Positions 43,801-51,888 of a DNA stretch of 64,000 bases are shown in pieces. Both the position numbers and the translations under genes were made by a program. The stretch covers positions 1 to 64,000 of the forward strand of contig CALGPN010000005.1 of the NCBI GenBank assembly GCA_937960435.1, given 5' to 3'. The notes under the pieces were generated by a model. That model did no database searches. It was not told where the DNA came from and was given only the letters and a program-made list of their open reading frames with translations. The stretch is from an uncultured Desulfosoma sp. (GTDB lineage: Bacteria; Desulfobacterota; Syntrophobacteria; Syntrophobacterales; DSM-9756). Numbering within the stretch: position 1 is the first letter of the stretch; each line of letters opens with the position of its first letter.

Positions 43801-44368
43801 CCGCACCCTGTGTACGGCCGACACCCAAAGGGTTCGGGAGCGCCCGGACGGTGCCAAGGTCATCCTGTGCGGCCTGATCACCGTCACCAAGGAGTTGACG
43901 ACCAAAAAAGGGGACCGCATGGCCTTCCTGAGCCTAGAAGACAAGGAAGGTACGCTGGAACTCGTGTGTTTTCCCGAAGCATACCTTAAAGCCCGCCCGC
44001 TGCTCCAAGGCGAAGAGCCGCTCGTCGTCTTCGGCACCATCCAGCACGACGAAAAAGGATCCAAGGTGATCGTGGATCAAGTTCTCAGCTTGGAGGATGC
44101 CCAGAGCCAAACTGTGGAAAGCGTCCTCATCAAATTGCCCGCGCGCGCGTTGGATCGGGATGCCCTGGAGACTCTGCGCCACATCTTGGTCACCCACGCC
44201 GGGGAATGCAAGACCCTGCTCCACCTGGACGTGGACGGCCACGCGACGGCCGTCATCGCCCTGAACAGTAAGCTCTACGTCACACCGTCACCGGCGTTTG
44301 TGGGAGCCATGACGGCTCAATTCGGATCCCAATGCCTTGATCTTGTGCGCAGAGCTTGTCATCAATAA
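40856..44368 (+). CDS. dnaE: DNA polymerase III alpha subunit
   Basis: The 1170-residue replicative polymerase begins with a PHP domain (FVHLHVHSQYSLLDGA, 4-19; TDHGNMFGALEFY) and continues with the C-family polymerase core. Catalytic aspartates 418 and 420 lie in MPDIDVDF. Tandem helix-hairpin-helix and an OB-fold (VILCGLITVTKELTTKKGDR, about 1000-1020) complete the usual layout. The ATG at 40856 follows GTGAGGG and gives the standard N-terminus; upstream frames add 35 residues without PHP homology. Three small genes, including holC, follow closely. Confidence 0.96.
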   Translation: MPPFVHLHVHSQYSLLDGAIRLGDLIKTAKEFDMPAVAVTDHGNMFGALEFYEKAKKAGIKPIIGCEVYLAPKGRFNRGTPGNSGSGNNGEDEDKNQHLVLLAQDFTGYKNLLKLVSLGYLEGFYYKPRVDKELLRTYHEGLIALSSCMKGEVASELLHGRSEAAVRAAIEYRDIFGDGRFFLEIQANGIPEQAVVNEKIIALGKELGIPLVVTNDCHYLRRSDARAHEILLCIQTGKTILEEKRFKFRTDQLYFKSPDEMRREFAHVPEALENTVRIADMCSLEIPLGEYHFPIFPLPNGESIETQFRKTALEGFEKRLPEIRHNRPRLSDQDLDAYRRRLQYEMDVIVDMGFAAYFLIVADFIAYAKNKGIPVGPGRGSAAGSLVAYAMGITDLDPVEHGLIFERFLNKERISMPDIDVDFCVLGRDDVFRYVTEKYGKEQVAQIATFGTLQAKAVVRDVGRALGMPYNEVDKIAKLIPGAIDMTLQKAFEQEPRLVELQREDPQIRELFEIAQALEGLTRHASTHAAGVVIGDKPLVEYMPLFRDPDGKVVTQFSMKYVEKAGLIKFDFLGLRNLTVIHNAVQLIEKNHGVRLDMRRIPLDDPETYALLGRGDTTGVFQLESSGMRDILVRLQPERFDDIVALVALYRPGPIKSGMVDHYIEGKHGRMPITYDLEQLRPILEPTYGVILYQEQVMEIARVLANYTLGEADILRRAMGKKIPEVMAAQRERFLKGAEANGIDLTKANHIFDLMDKFAGYGFNKSHSAAYAVISYQTAYLKAHYPVEFMAALLNSFLSNTDQVVKLINECREKGIAVLPPDVNVSELDFTVVEGKIRFGLGAVKNVGEGAIEAILAARALDGPFRSIDDFCERVDSSKVNRRVLEHLIKCGAFDSIHPERARVLAAMDQALEKAQARQRDRSVGQLSLFDLLRAAPQQKNREPETLPEVPPWDSRTTLNYEKETLGFYISGHPLDHYADQLRTLCTADTQRVRERPDGAKVILCGLITVTKELTTKKGDRMAFLSLEDKEGTLELVCFPEAYLKARPLLQGEEPLVVFGTIQHDEKGSKVIVDQVLSLEDAQSQTVESVLIKLPARALDRDALETLRHILVTHAGECKTLLHLDVDGHATAVIALNSKLYVTPSPAFVGAMTAQFGSQCLDLVRRACHQ

Positions 44369-44457
44369 AGAAGCGGGTCGGATCGGCGAAGCCGCACAAG
44401 ACGGGGGGAGGGATACGGCCCCGCAGAGGGGAAAAATCACCGGTGGGGGAGAGTCCT

Positions 44458-44799
44458 ATGATCGACGATTATCGTTTCGGGTCCATGGAAATCGGCGGGA
44501 CGGCCTACCAGGCCGACCTCAAGATTGTCGGCGGCAAGGTGGTCCCTCAATGGTGGCGCAAGGAAGGCCACAAGGTGTATGTGGAAGACATTCAAGACAT
44601 CCTGGAGGCCCAACCGGAAGTTCTGGTCATCGGCCGGGGCAGGCCGGGTTTGATGAAACCGTCCAACGACCTGCGTCGGCTCTGCGCCGAAAAGGGCATT
44701 CAACTCATTGACGAACCGACCGAAGAAGCCGTTCGGACCTTTAATGCGTTCACTAAGGCAGGGAAAAGAGTGGCCGGCGCTTTCCATTTGACCTGCTGA
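44458..44799 (+). CDS. Mth938-like (NDUFAF3-domain) protein
   Basis: The 113-residue protein shows the Mth938 fold: WWRKEGHKVYVEDIQDIL (about 31-48), EVLVIGRGRPGLMKPS (about 54-69) and a C-terminal AFNAFTKAGKRVAGAFHLTC block. The family includes the human complex I assembly factor NDUFAF3; bacterial members have no settled role. GGGGGAGAG precedes the ATG at 44458. It sits between dnaE and holC and is probably co-transcribed. Confidence 0.85.
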   Translation: MIDDYRFGSMEIGGTAYQADLKIVGGKVVPQWWRKEGHKVYVEDIQDILEAQPEVLVIGRGRPGLMKPSNDLRRLCAEKGIQLIDEPTEEAVRTFNAFTKAGKRVAGAFHLTC

Positions 44800-44811
44800 G
44801 GCGGCCCGCGG

Positions 44812-45297
44812 ATGGAAGCTCAAATGCTTTTCGTGGAAACCACGGCGCAGGAACAGCGCCGGGATTTGTGCCGGTGGGTGGAGCGGTTCGTGGACGAAGG
44901 CCGTCGCGTATTCGTTTGGACGACGTCCACACTTTCGGCCCAACAGCTGGACGGTTTGTTGTGGAGCTTTTCCAAGCAGAGTTTTGTGCCGCACCGCATC
45001 GTGACCGACGCCATGGACGGGGAGTCGGCGCCGGAGCCGGTCCTCATCGGCTGGACGCTCCCGACCCACGGCAAGGCCCACGTCCTCGTGTGCGACGAAC
45101 CACCCGAGCTGGAAGCCGCCGCCCCGTTTTTTAGCCTGATCGTCCACTTCGTCCCCATGGACGATCCGGCGAAACGCGAAGAAAGCCGACGGCTTTGGAC
45201 GACGGCCAAAGCTATGGGCTTCACGGTGCGTCACATGCCGAAAGAGCCGATCAAAGCCCGCGGCAACGGGACAACACGGAGGGTTTCGTGCCCATGA
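44812..45297 (+). CDS. holC: DNA polymerase III chi subunit
   Basis: The 161-residue protein matches HolC. It opens with a Rossmann-like QMLFVETTAQEQRRDLCRWV, then RRVFVWTTSTLSAQQLDGLLWSF (the conserved Trp-containing helix) and FVPHRIV. HVLVCDEPPELEAAAPFFSLIVHF and the helix SRRLWTTAKAMGF complete the fold. Chi links the clamp loader to single-stranded-DNA-binding protein. Either the ATG at 44812 or 44824 could start it; the second has GGAAG six bases upstream. The stop overlaps the next gene by 4 bp (ATGA). Confidence 0.85.
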   Translation: MEAQMLFVETTAQEQRRDLCRWVERFVDEGRRVFVWTTSTLSAQQLDGLLWSFSKQSFVPHRIVTDAMDGESAPEPVLIGWTLPTHGKAHVLVCDEPPELEAAAPFFSLIVHFVPMDDPAKREESRRLWTTAKAMGFTVRHMPKEPIKARGNGTTRRVSCP

Positions 45298-45569
45298 GCC
45301 TTTTGGATTATCCGAAAAAACTTTACTACGATTACGGCAGTCGTTTGGCCATATTTCTGGTGAAACGTCGGCTTCGCAAAAGAGGGCTGGATCCGGGCGC
45401 GTGGCTGGTCCTCGCCCGGCTTTATGAAGTCCGGCGGGAATTTTCCACGGCGGTGTCCACCCTGGAGCAGGCTCTTCGCATTTATCCGGGGAACGCCGCC
45501 TTGGAGATTCATCTCAAGCGCATCAAAGCCTTGGCCGCAAACCCTTCCGCCTCTGGCCGAGCGTCGTGA
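45294..45569 (+). CDS. Small TPR-like protein (91 aa)
   Basis: The 91-residue product has a basic amphipathic N-terminus (KLYYDYGSRLAIFLVKRRLRKRG) and one tetratricopeptide-like helical pair, AWLVLARLYEVRREFSTAV then STLEQALRIYPGNAALEIHL. The start overlaps the holC stop (ATGA). A GTG at 45288 with better ribosome-binding-site spacing is an alternative. Role unknown; a protein-protein adaptor is plausible from the TPR. Confidence 0.75.
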   Translation: MSLLDYPKKLYYDYGSRLAIFLVKRRLRKRGLDPGAWLVLARLYEVRREFSTAVSTLEQALRIYPGNAALEIHLKRIKALAANPSASGRAS

Positions 45570-45578
45570 CACCCCCTC

Positions 45579-45983
45579 TCAGTAGGCCGGAACGTTGAGA
45601 TAACGCTCGCCGGTCATTTGATTGCCCTGGTAGGTTCGGGTGCGCACCGTCGCCGTCTGCCCTTGATAACTGATGGGATCGGCTTGAACCCACTCGTTGG
45701 TGTTGGGATTATGGTAGGTGACCGTCTGTCGGCGTCGCCCCGCCTCTTCTGCGGCTCTTTGGGAAACCTCCGCAATGCCGTAGCCGGCCAAAGAGCCGAT
45801 GGCTCCGCCGATCACGGCACCCCGCCAAGGGTTCTTGTTGTCGATCAGGGCGCCTACGCCGGCTCCGACCACCCCCAGCCACGTGGCGGATTCCAAATGC
45901 TGTTGGGTCGTCGGTCCCGGGACGCATGCCGTAAGGGATGCCGCGAAGAAAATCAACGCCATGGCAAGGCTCATCGCTTTCAT
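45579..45983 (-). CDS. Glycine-zipper lipoprotein
   Basis: The 134-residue protein has a lipoprotein signal (MALIFFAASLTAC, lipid-modified Cys20). Residues 40-75 form a glycine-zipper hydrophobic segment (GVVGAGVGALIDNKNPWRGA, then VIGGAIGSLAGYGIAEVSQ), as in SlyB/OmpA-linked lipoproteins. The C-terminal part is polar with a YHNPNTNEWV segment. GAGGAGAC upstream fixes the start at 45983. It is convergent with the TPR gene and close to the ABC-F gene. Confidence 0.85.
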   Translation of the reverse strand: MKAMSLAMALIFFAASLTACVPGPTTQQHLESATWLGVVGAGVGALIDNKNPWRGAVIGGAIGSLAGYGIAEVSQRAAEEAGRRRQTVTYHNPNTNEWVQADPISYQGQTATVRTRTYQGNQMTGERYLNVPAY

Positions 45984-46004
45984 CGTCTGTCTCCTCACAC
46001 GGAA

Positions 46005-48035
46005 TCATCGCTTCTCAAGGTCTCCACTCTCACCCGCTGAATCTTCGAAAGAGGCATTTTCTCTCTCGAACCGCTCCTCCAAGGCCTCTAGCTCCAAAGC
46101 GGTCTGCTCCCACGCCGTGCTGAGATCGGCGATCTCCCGGCCGCATTCCTGAAAGCGGCGCTGCAGCGCCGCCACATCGGCCCTCCCTTGGTATGTGGCG
46201 GGATCGGCCAAGAGATGGCTCAATCGCTCCCGTTCGCCATGAAGGCGATCCAGATCCATTTCCAAGGTCGCCAAGCGGTCTTGGAGCGGTTTTCTCAAAC
46301 GATACAGGGCGTTGCGGCGTTCGGCTTCCCACCTTTTACGCTCTTTAGGGTCCGCCTTTGCTTTGGCGAGGGCTCTGGGCTCGCACTGTAGCCTTGCTCG
46401 ATTCTCGATCGCCTCTTCTTTCGGGCTTTGGGAGCTCCCTTTCCACAACCGCTCATAATCGTCCGCATTTCCCGGCAAAAGTTCAACCAGGCCCCGGCCC
46501 ACCACCAGGATCTTATTGGCCAGGGCATTGATGAAATGCCGGTCGTGGCTCACGAAACACACGGTGCCCGAGTATGCCGCCAGAGCTTCCTCCAACATTT
46601 CCCGCCCGGGGATGTCCAGATGATTGGTCGGTTCGTCCAAGAGCAGCACGTTGGGAGCCTGCACCAAGAGCTTGCACAGGCTCAACCGGGCCTTTTCCCC
46701 GCCGCTCAGCACGCCGACTTTTTTCTCCACATCATCACCCCTAAAGAGGAACGCTCCCAGTAAAGTTCTTACCTGCGTGTGCGGCATGGCGCCGGAAACC
46801 GACAAAAGTTCCTCAAGAACCGTGTTGTTCAGGTTGAGTTCCTCCCACAAGTGCTGAGCGTAGTAGCCGATTTTCACGTTGTGTCCCCGCCGAACCCAGC
46901 CGTCCGTCACGGGCTCTTTTCCCGCCAGAATTTTGAGAAGCGTGCTCTTGCCCGCCCCGTTGGGGCCGAGAAAGGCAACGCGGTCACCGCGCTCCACCAC
47001 TAGATCGACGCCGTCATAGACCACATGAGCCCCGTAAGCCTTGCGCATTCCCACCAGTTCCAAAACACGCCGACCGCACCGATCCGGTTCGGGAAACTGA
47101 AAACGCACCGTTTCCTGAGTCGCAGGGCTTTCGATCCGCTCCATCTTTTCCAGCATTTTCAGGCGGCTTTGCACCTGGCGAGCCCGATCCTTCCGCACGC
47201 GGTTTCGGGCGATGAAACGCTCGATATGTCGGATGCGGGCTTCTTGATTCTCCTTGGCCGCTTCCAGAATTCGCTGTCGGACGGCCTTTTCTTGCATGTA
47301 ACGGTCGAAATTGCCCTGGTAAATTTCCAGGCGACCGTTTTCCAACTCAAAAATCCGACGAACCACTCGGTTCAAAAAAATCCGGTCGTGCGACACCACA
47401 AGAACGGCCGAGCGCGTCTCTTGAAGGTACCCTTCCAGCCAGAGGATGGATTCCAGATCCAAATGGTTGGTCGGCTCATCCAGAAGCAGCACGTCGGGCT
47501 CGGCGAGCAGTAACCGAGCCAACTCCACGCGCATGGCCCACCCACCGCTCAGGGCACTAAGAGTCTTCTGGAAATCCGCTTCGGTGAACCCTAGACCCAT
47601 GAGTACCTTTTGAGCCCGAGCCTCCAAATCGTAAGGTCTCAGACGTTCCAATCGTTCCAGAAGCGCAGCGTGACGTCCGGCAAGCGACTCCGCAGCCTCC
47701 TTCGAACGGGCCTCCTTGAGCGCCACTTCCAGATTTTCCAGTTCACGGCGCAGTTGAAACACTTCGGCGCACACCCCCTGGGTGTGTGCCAAAACCGTGG
47801 TGTCTTCCGAAGGACGCCACTGTTGGGGAAGGTAGCCGAGGGCGAGATTTTTGGCGCGGGTCACGGAGCCGTCGTCGGGTTCCACATCGCCGAGCACGAT
47901 GCGAAATAATGTGGTCTTGCCGGCTCCGTTGGGCCCAACGACGCCGATGCGGTCGCCGGGACGGATATGAAAAGAGACACTGCGAAAGAGATCTTTATTG
48001 CCGAGAAACTTGCTGACGTTCTGGACGGCGATCAA
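46005..48035 (-). CDS. ABC-F family ATPase (Uup/EttA-like)
   Basis: The 676-residue protein has two nucleotide-binding domains. The first has Walker A GPNGAGKTTL and signature LSGGWAMRVELARLLLAEPD; the second has GPNGAGKSTLLK and LSGGEKARLSLCKLL. Both end with LLDEPTNHLD. A helical linker separates them and a C-terminal coiled coil (about 560-660) resembles that of Uup. ABC-F proteins act on ribosomes, not membranes. No transmembrane segment is present. It begins with TTG, preceded by GAGGTGG. The ~115-residue C-terminal extension is longer than in EttA. Confidence 0.93.
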   Translation of the reverse strand: MIAVQNVSKFLGNKDLFRSVSFHIRPGDRIGVVGPNGAGKTTLFRIVLGDVEPDDGSVTRAKNLALGYLPQQWRPSEDTTVLAHTQGVCAEVFQLRRELENLEVALKEARSKEAAESLAGRHAALLERLERLRPYDLEARAQKVLMGLGFTEADFQKTLSALSGGWAMRVELARLLLAEPDVLLLDEPTNHLDLESILWLEGYLQETRSAVLVVSHDRIFLNRVVRRIFELENGRLEIYQGNFDRYMQEKAVRQRILEAAKENQEARIRHIERFIARNRVRKDRARQVQSRLKMLEKMERIESPATQETVRFQFPEPDRCGRRVLELVGMRKAYGAHVVYDGVDLVVERGDRVAFLGPNGAGKSTLLKILAGKEPVTDGWVRRGHNVKIGYYAQHLWEELNLNNTVLEELLSVSGAMPHTQVRTLLGAFLFRGDDVEKKVGVLSGGEKARLSLCKLLVQAPNVLLLDEPTNHLDIPGREMLEEALAAYSGTVCFVSHDRHFINALANKILVVGRGLVELLPGNADDYERLWKGSSQSPKEEAIENRARLQCEPRALAKAKADPKERKRWEAERRNALYRLRKPLQDRLATLEMDLDRLHGERERLSHLLADPATYQGRADVAALQRRFQECGREIADLSTAWEQTALELEALEERFERENASFEDSAGESGDLEKR

Positions 48036-48046
48036 TCAAGGCCACC

Positions 48047-48466
48047 TCAATAAACCCATTTGCCGTTGGCGAACCGAAACACTTCCGTCACGGTCCGCGT
48101 CCCGCAGGCGAACGGCCCCTTGGCTGCATCGTTGCGGTTTGTCCCTTCACTCTCACAGATTTTTTCTTCGTAGCTCAAAATCCCCACAAAAGGACAACTT
48201 TTGGAATCGGTCTTTTTGACACGCGCTTCCTTGACCTCTCCGAGTTCGGAATATCGTGCCACAACCTTCTTCTGGCCCTTGACTTCCTCGAAAGAGACCT
48301 TCTCCGGCCCATAAATTCCGTGTTGAGTGAGTTTTTTCATCCATTCGGACTGGAAACTTTCGAAGAGCTGACAGGCCTCTTTTTCATCGATCGCACGAGC
48401 CTTCGACCAGACGAAGAAGCTGGTTGCCAAAACGAGCAAGATCACGAGGACAAGCTTTTTTCCCAT
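48047..48466 (-). CDS. Hypothetical secreted protein (139 aa)
   Basis: A Sec signal (LVLVILLVLATSFFVWSKARA, 5-25) precedes a ~114-residue mature domain. It begins IDEKEACQLFESFQSEWMKKL and contains three or four cysteines (SKSCPFVGIL, EKICESEG, PFACGTRTV) that could form disulfides. There is no recognised family. GGGAG precedes the ATG. It lies directly after the terminator of the VWA/OmpA gene, and no separate promoter was obvious in the short gap. Confidence 0.75.
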   Translation of the reverse strand: MGKKLVLVILLVLATSFFVWSKARAIDEKEACQLFESFQSEWMKKLTQHGIYGPEKVSFEEVKGQKKVVARYSELGEVKEARVKKTDSKSCPFVGILSYEEKICESEGTNRNDAAKGPFACGTRTVTEVFRFANGKWVY

Positions 48467-48480
48467 ATTCGTATGCTCCC

Positions 48481-48517
48481 AAAAAAGAGGCCGGGCACGC
48501 CTTGTTGCCCAGCCTCT
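48481..48517 (-). terminator. Intrinsic terminator after the VWA/OmpA gene
   Basis: On the minus strand AGAGGC-T-GGGCA pairs with TGCCC-G-GCCTCT (11 pairs, one mismatch) and is followed by TTTTTT. It lies 20 bp beyond the stop at 48537. Confidence 0.85.
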
Positions 48518-48536
48518 GTTCGGTCATTCGATTCGG

Positions 48537-49565
48537 TTATTGGACCACTTTGATTTCCACGCGACGGTTCATGCGACGGCCTTCTTCCGTGGTGTTGTCC
48601 GCCTTAGGCTTGGATTCGCCGTAGCCCACGGTCTTCATCCGAGATGCACTGATACCCTTGGAGACAAAATAATCGAACACGGACTTCGCGCGCCGTTCGG
48701 ACAGTTTCTGGTTATACGCGTCGGTGCCCAGGGCGCAGGTATGGCCTTCGATGATAATTTTGATTTGCGGATTCTTGGAAAGCACCGCAGCTCCTTCATC
48801 CAGCACCGGCTTCCATTCGGGCTTGATGTCGGCCTTGTCGAGATCGAAGTTGATGCCGCGAAGAATAATCACATCTTCCTTCTTGGCTTCCGTGGCGGTG
48901 GTGTAGAAAACGTCCTTGACAAATTGCTTCAAAGCCGCTTGGTCGGCAAGAAGCTTAGCGCCTTCGGCATGGACACCGCAGCCGCCGATGGCGCTGATCT
49001 TCTTCAGGATTTCAGCCCCTTTCGGCTCGTCCGCGAAACTGATCACATGAAAGCATACCTGGGGATATTTGGTTTTGATGGCCTGAGCCGCCACCACGGG
49101 ATCGGGACCCTGGTTGGCCCCACCGTCGGAGACGATGATCACGCCCGTCTTTCCGCTCAATCCGGACAGCACGGTATCCAGCGAGCTGATGCCCGGGCCC
49201 ATGGGGGTGAGGCGCCCGAAGATATCTTGATCATTCTTGATCTTGGCGATGGCTTCCCCGAAAGAGCTTCTTTTGTATACGGCGGGATCGGCGATTTTTT
49301 GCCACGGCGCAAAAAGATCCAAGGCGCCCTTGTAGCCCAGTTCAGGAATTTCATCGTTCATCTTGAACATGACTTCCTTGGCCAAAGCCATCTTCACCTT
49401 GCCCAGCTTGGCGTGGGTCATGTACATGGACCCTGACTGGTCGGGAAAAAGGATAAAGTTGTCAATTTTAGGGACGAGTTTTGTCTGGGCCTGTGCCAAT
49501 CCAAACAGGAACCCTCCAACGAGAATCACCGCCAAAACAACGATCCATCTTTTCCTTCCCTCCAT
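48537..49565 (-). CDS. Secreted VWA-domain / OmpA C-terminal peptidoglycan-binding protein
   Basis: The 342-residue protein has a Sec signal (WIVVLAVILVGGFLFGLAQA, 7-26), a von Willebrand A domain with the metal-site motif DQSGS (42-46) and VIIVSDGGANQG, and an OmpA-like peptidoglycan-binding domain near the C-terminus (INFDLDKADIKPEW... GHTCALGTDAYNQKLSERRA). The arrangement suggests a periplasmic protein anchored to peptidoglycan with a metal-dependent protein-binding surface. AAAGGAG precedes the ATG at 49565; a 5' leader of about 227 bases follows the predicted promoter. It is monocistronic, ending at a strong terminator. Confidence 0.88.
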   Translation of the reverse strand: MEGRKRWIVVLAVILVGGFLFGLAQAQTKLVPKIDNFILFPDQSGSMYMTHAKLGKVKMALAKEVMFKMNDEIPELGYKGALDLFAPWQKIADPAVYKRSSFGEAIAKIKNDQDIFGRLTPMGPGISSLDTVLSGLSGKTGVIIVSDGGANQGPDPVVAAQAIKTKYPQVCFHVISFADEPKGAEILKKISAIGGCGVHAEGAKLLADQAALKQFVKDVFYTTATEAKKEDVIILRGINFDLDKADIKPEWKPVLDEGAAVLSKNPQIKIIIEGHTCALGTDAYNQKLSERRAKSVFDYFVSKGISASRMKTVGYGESKPKADNTTEEGRRMNRRVEIKVVQ

Positions 49566-49798
49566 AAAACGCTCCTTTCTTTTCGAGTGTGAAACCGTTC
49601 CGGGGTGTGGGTGAAAAACTGCGTCGGCCGATATATCCAGGTCGCTTGACACACCACCCGCCTGTTCCCTAAGGCGATGCGGCACCCTGACCTTTCATCC
49701 ACAGCCGTGAAAAGGATCCCATGAGAGGCGTATTTTTTTCACCGAAACCTTTGTCGAGACAGAAGCGCTCGTGAAATCTTTCCGCTCCCAACGCCCGT

Positions 49799-49827
49799 AG
49801 GGTAAACAACGAAAGACATGGAGTCAA
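49799..49827 (-). promoter_or_regulatory. Sigma-70-like promoter of the VWA/OmpA gene
   Basis: On the minus strand TTGACT (49822-49827) and TACCCT (49799-49804) are 17 bp apart. The 307-bp gap 49566-49872 otherwise shows no convincing gene. If used, the transcript has a leader of about 227 nt. Confidence 0.45.
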
Positions 49828-49872
49828 GCCGCAACTCGCATGTTTACAGCTTATTAGGCGTTTTGTCACCAT

Positions 49873-51888
49873 TTATGCAAGAAACTTTTTCAGGCCCTCT
49901 TCCACCGCAAGGCTTAAAAACCACCCCTTGTGCTCGAAAACGAGACCTTTAGCGACCATATCGTGCAAAAAGCCACGCAGAACCTCAAACGAAAAGTCCT
50001 CATACTGCTTTTTCAGTTCCTCTAGGCGAATAGGATCAAGACAGCTCAAATAAATGTCCCGCGAAGGCCCGGAAAGTCGGTACGTCGTCTGAACCAGCCC
50101 ATGGCGATCCCGTCGTCGAATGAGAAGGAACGAGCCGCCGTCGCTGTATCCCAGCATGGGCTTTTCACCGCCCGTGAGATGCCGGAAAGCCGAGTGCTCG
50201 CGCCGCCATTGCCGCAAGAAATCCCACACGGGTCGCCACAGGCGGCGCTGCCGAAGACGATCGCATCGAAACCCCTTCACCATAAACCGCGTGCGTCTGA
50301 ACACATCTTCCGGGAAGAGAAGCGCATAGTGAGGATGGTTGCCGATGCCTTTCAGCCCGCTGGTCTTGGGGTCCATGGCCATGGGACTGCCCTCCCCAAG
50401 CCAAAAGCGCACTCCTTTTAGAGGCCGAAAAATCTTCACCACTTGAAGGACCTCCAAGGTCTCCGTAACCTCTTGGGGCGTGCTGCCGGGAAATTCCACG
50501 ATGAGATTGGAATGATTCTCGATGCCGAACTCCTCGCAATGTCTCATCCAGGCCACGTTTTGGATGACATGCGTCCCCTTGCCCAAGCGCCGGAGCAACC
50601 CCTCGCTGAGCGCTTCAATGCCCGCCTGAATGTGCCGGAAACCGGCAAGCCGCAAATCGCGGGCCTGCTCGCGACGGATCGGGAGGCGCACTTCCCCAAA
50701 GAGATGAAAATCCTTCCCCATGCCCTGGATCGCCCGGCTGGTTTGCGAAAGCCTGGCCGGGTTCAGGGCGTTGTCCACGAAAACGAAGCGCAGGCTCTTG
50801 TGTTTATCGGCCAGCACTTCCAGCTCCCGCACCATGCGATGCGGGTCCTTGGACCGGTAGCCGCGCCATTGCAGATTGAGATTGCAGAATCGGCAGGCTC
50901 TCTTGTCCGGTCGTCCTTCTCGCACCCTGTGCCACCAGCACCCTCGGCTGGACTCCACCGGGATCGTGAAAATGGGGATGCGTCCGTCCCCGCTGGTCCG
51001 GGCCTGCTGGAAAAAGTCGCTGTAGTCCGGGATCGGCAAATCATTGAGATCCGTGCACTGGCTCCACCCTCCACCGCCTATGCGGTTGTCTTTGTCCCGA
51101 AAAAAGACACCCGGGCCCCAGAGCGCACCCCCTTTGTGGGATGTCGCACTATGGAGCGCTTCGGGAGCTCCAGGAACCTCCCAAAGTCTCTCGGGCGCCG
51201 CGGTTGGAAAACCATCGGTTGCACCCTCTGATGCCGCTTGGGAGGCAAGAAGACTCTCGAAGGTCTGTCCTTTCTGCATGCCCCTCAGCTGAGGCAAAAG
51301 ACCGGAAAGCAAGCGCGAGAGAGGTTTTTCGCCTTCGCCGCTAACGACGAAATCGATCCACGGGAAAGACTCCATGAGGGATTTTCCTAGCGGGCCGCTG
51401 ACCAGGCTCCCCCCGAAAACGATCGGCACCCCGGGAACCCTCGCTTTCAAGGCACGAGCAAGAAAAAGGGAGGACGAAAGCTGCGCAAAACACACGGACA
51501 TTCCTACTAGGTCAGCCTTTTCCAAATCGCTCCATAACGGCATGTTTTCGTGAAATTCTTCGATTTTTCGGACAATTTCCTCGAAAACGGGAAAAGGACC
51601 CGCTTCGCTCCGCGGCCATTGCTTGTCGAAGAGCCGTGCACACGCCGAGGCACGTTCCGGATAGAGTAGGGCCGCGTAAACAGCTTCGCCGAGCCAACTG
51701 CGTTCGGCGATGCGTCGATAAAGCGAGCGGCCCAGAACCCTTTCCACGTCAAGGTAAGGGTGGGCCGCTTTGACTTGAATCGATGCGCCGAACAGGCGCG
51801 TCACATAGGCTTTGAGAGAACCCAGCTGGATGGAAGGGCGATCGGCCAGGGCCCACGGCATGGACACCAGGATCAATCGCACGGGCAT
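49873..51888 (-). CDS. B12-binding radical SAM protein, RiPP-maturation (C-methyltransferase-like) type
   Basis: The 671-residue protein starts RLILVSMPWALADRPSIQLG, characteristic of the RiPP-maturation radical SAM family that modifies ribosomal peptides. A cobalamin-binding-like domain (GVPIVFGGSLVSGP, SFPWIDFVVSGEGEKPLSRL; about 120-200) precedes the radical SAM barrel. The cluster cysteines are Cys317, Cys332 and Cys335 in ESSRGCWWH... RACRFCNLN, a CX14CX2C spacing wider than usual. A low-complexity insert spans about 205-275. Downstream barrel blocks FGEVRLPIRR and GIENHSNLIVEFPGSTPQEV are clear. It follows immediately after the stop of a Cys-rich gene, so the three form one operon. Confidence 0.82.
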   Translation of the reverse strand: MPVRLILVSMPWALADRPSIQLGSLKAYVTRLFGASIQVKAAHPYLDVERVLGRSLYRRIAERSWLGEAVYAALLYPERASACARLFDKQWPRSEAGPFPVFEEIVRKIEEFHENMPLWSDLEKADLVGMSVCFAQLSSSLFLARALKARVPGVPIVFGGSLVSGPLGKSLMESFPWIDFVVSGEGEKPLSRLLSGLLPQLRGMQKGQTFESLLASQAASEGATDGFPTAAPERLWEVPGAPEALHSATSHKGGALWGPGVFFRDKDNRIGGGGWSQCTDLNDLPIPDYSDFFQQARTSGDGRIPIFTIPVESSRGCWWHRVREGRPDKRACRFCNLNLQWRGYRSKDPHRMVRELEVLADKHKSLRFVFVDNALNPARLSQTSRAIQGMGKDFHLFGEVRLPIRREQARDLRLAGFRHIQAGIEALSEGLLRRLGKGTHVIQNVAWMRHCEEFGIENHSNLIVEFPGSTPQEVTETLEVLQVVKIFRPLKGVRFWLGEGSPMAMDPKTSGLKGIGNHPHYALLFPEDVFRRTRFMVKGFRCDRLRQRRLWRPVWDFLRQWRREHSAFRHLTGGEKPMLGYSDGGSFLLIRRRDRHGLVQTTYRLSGPSRDIYLSCLDPIRLEELKKQYEDFSFEVLRGFLHDMVAKGLVFEHKGWFLSLAVEEGLKKFLA

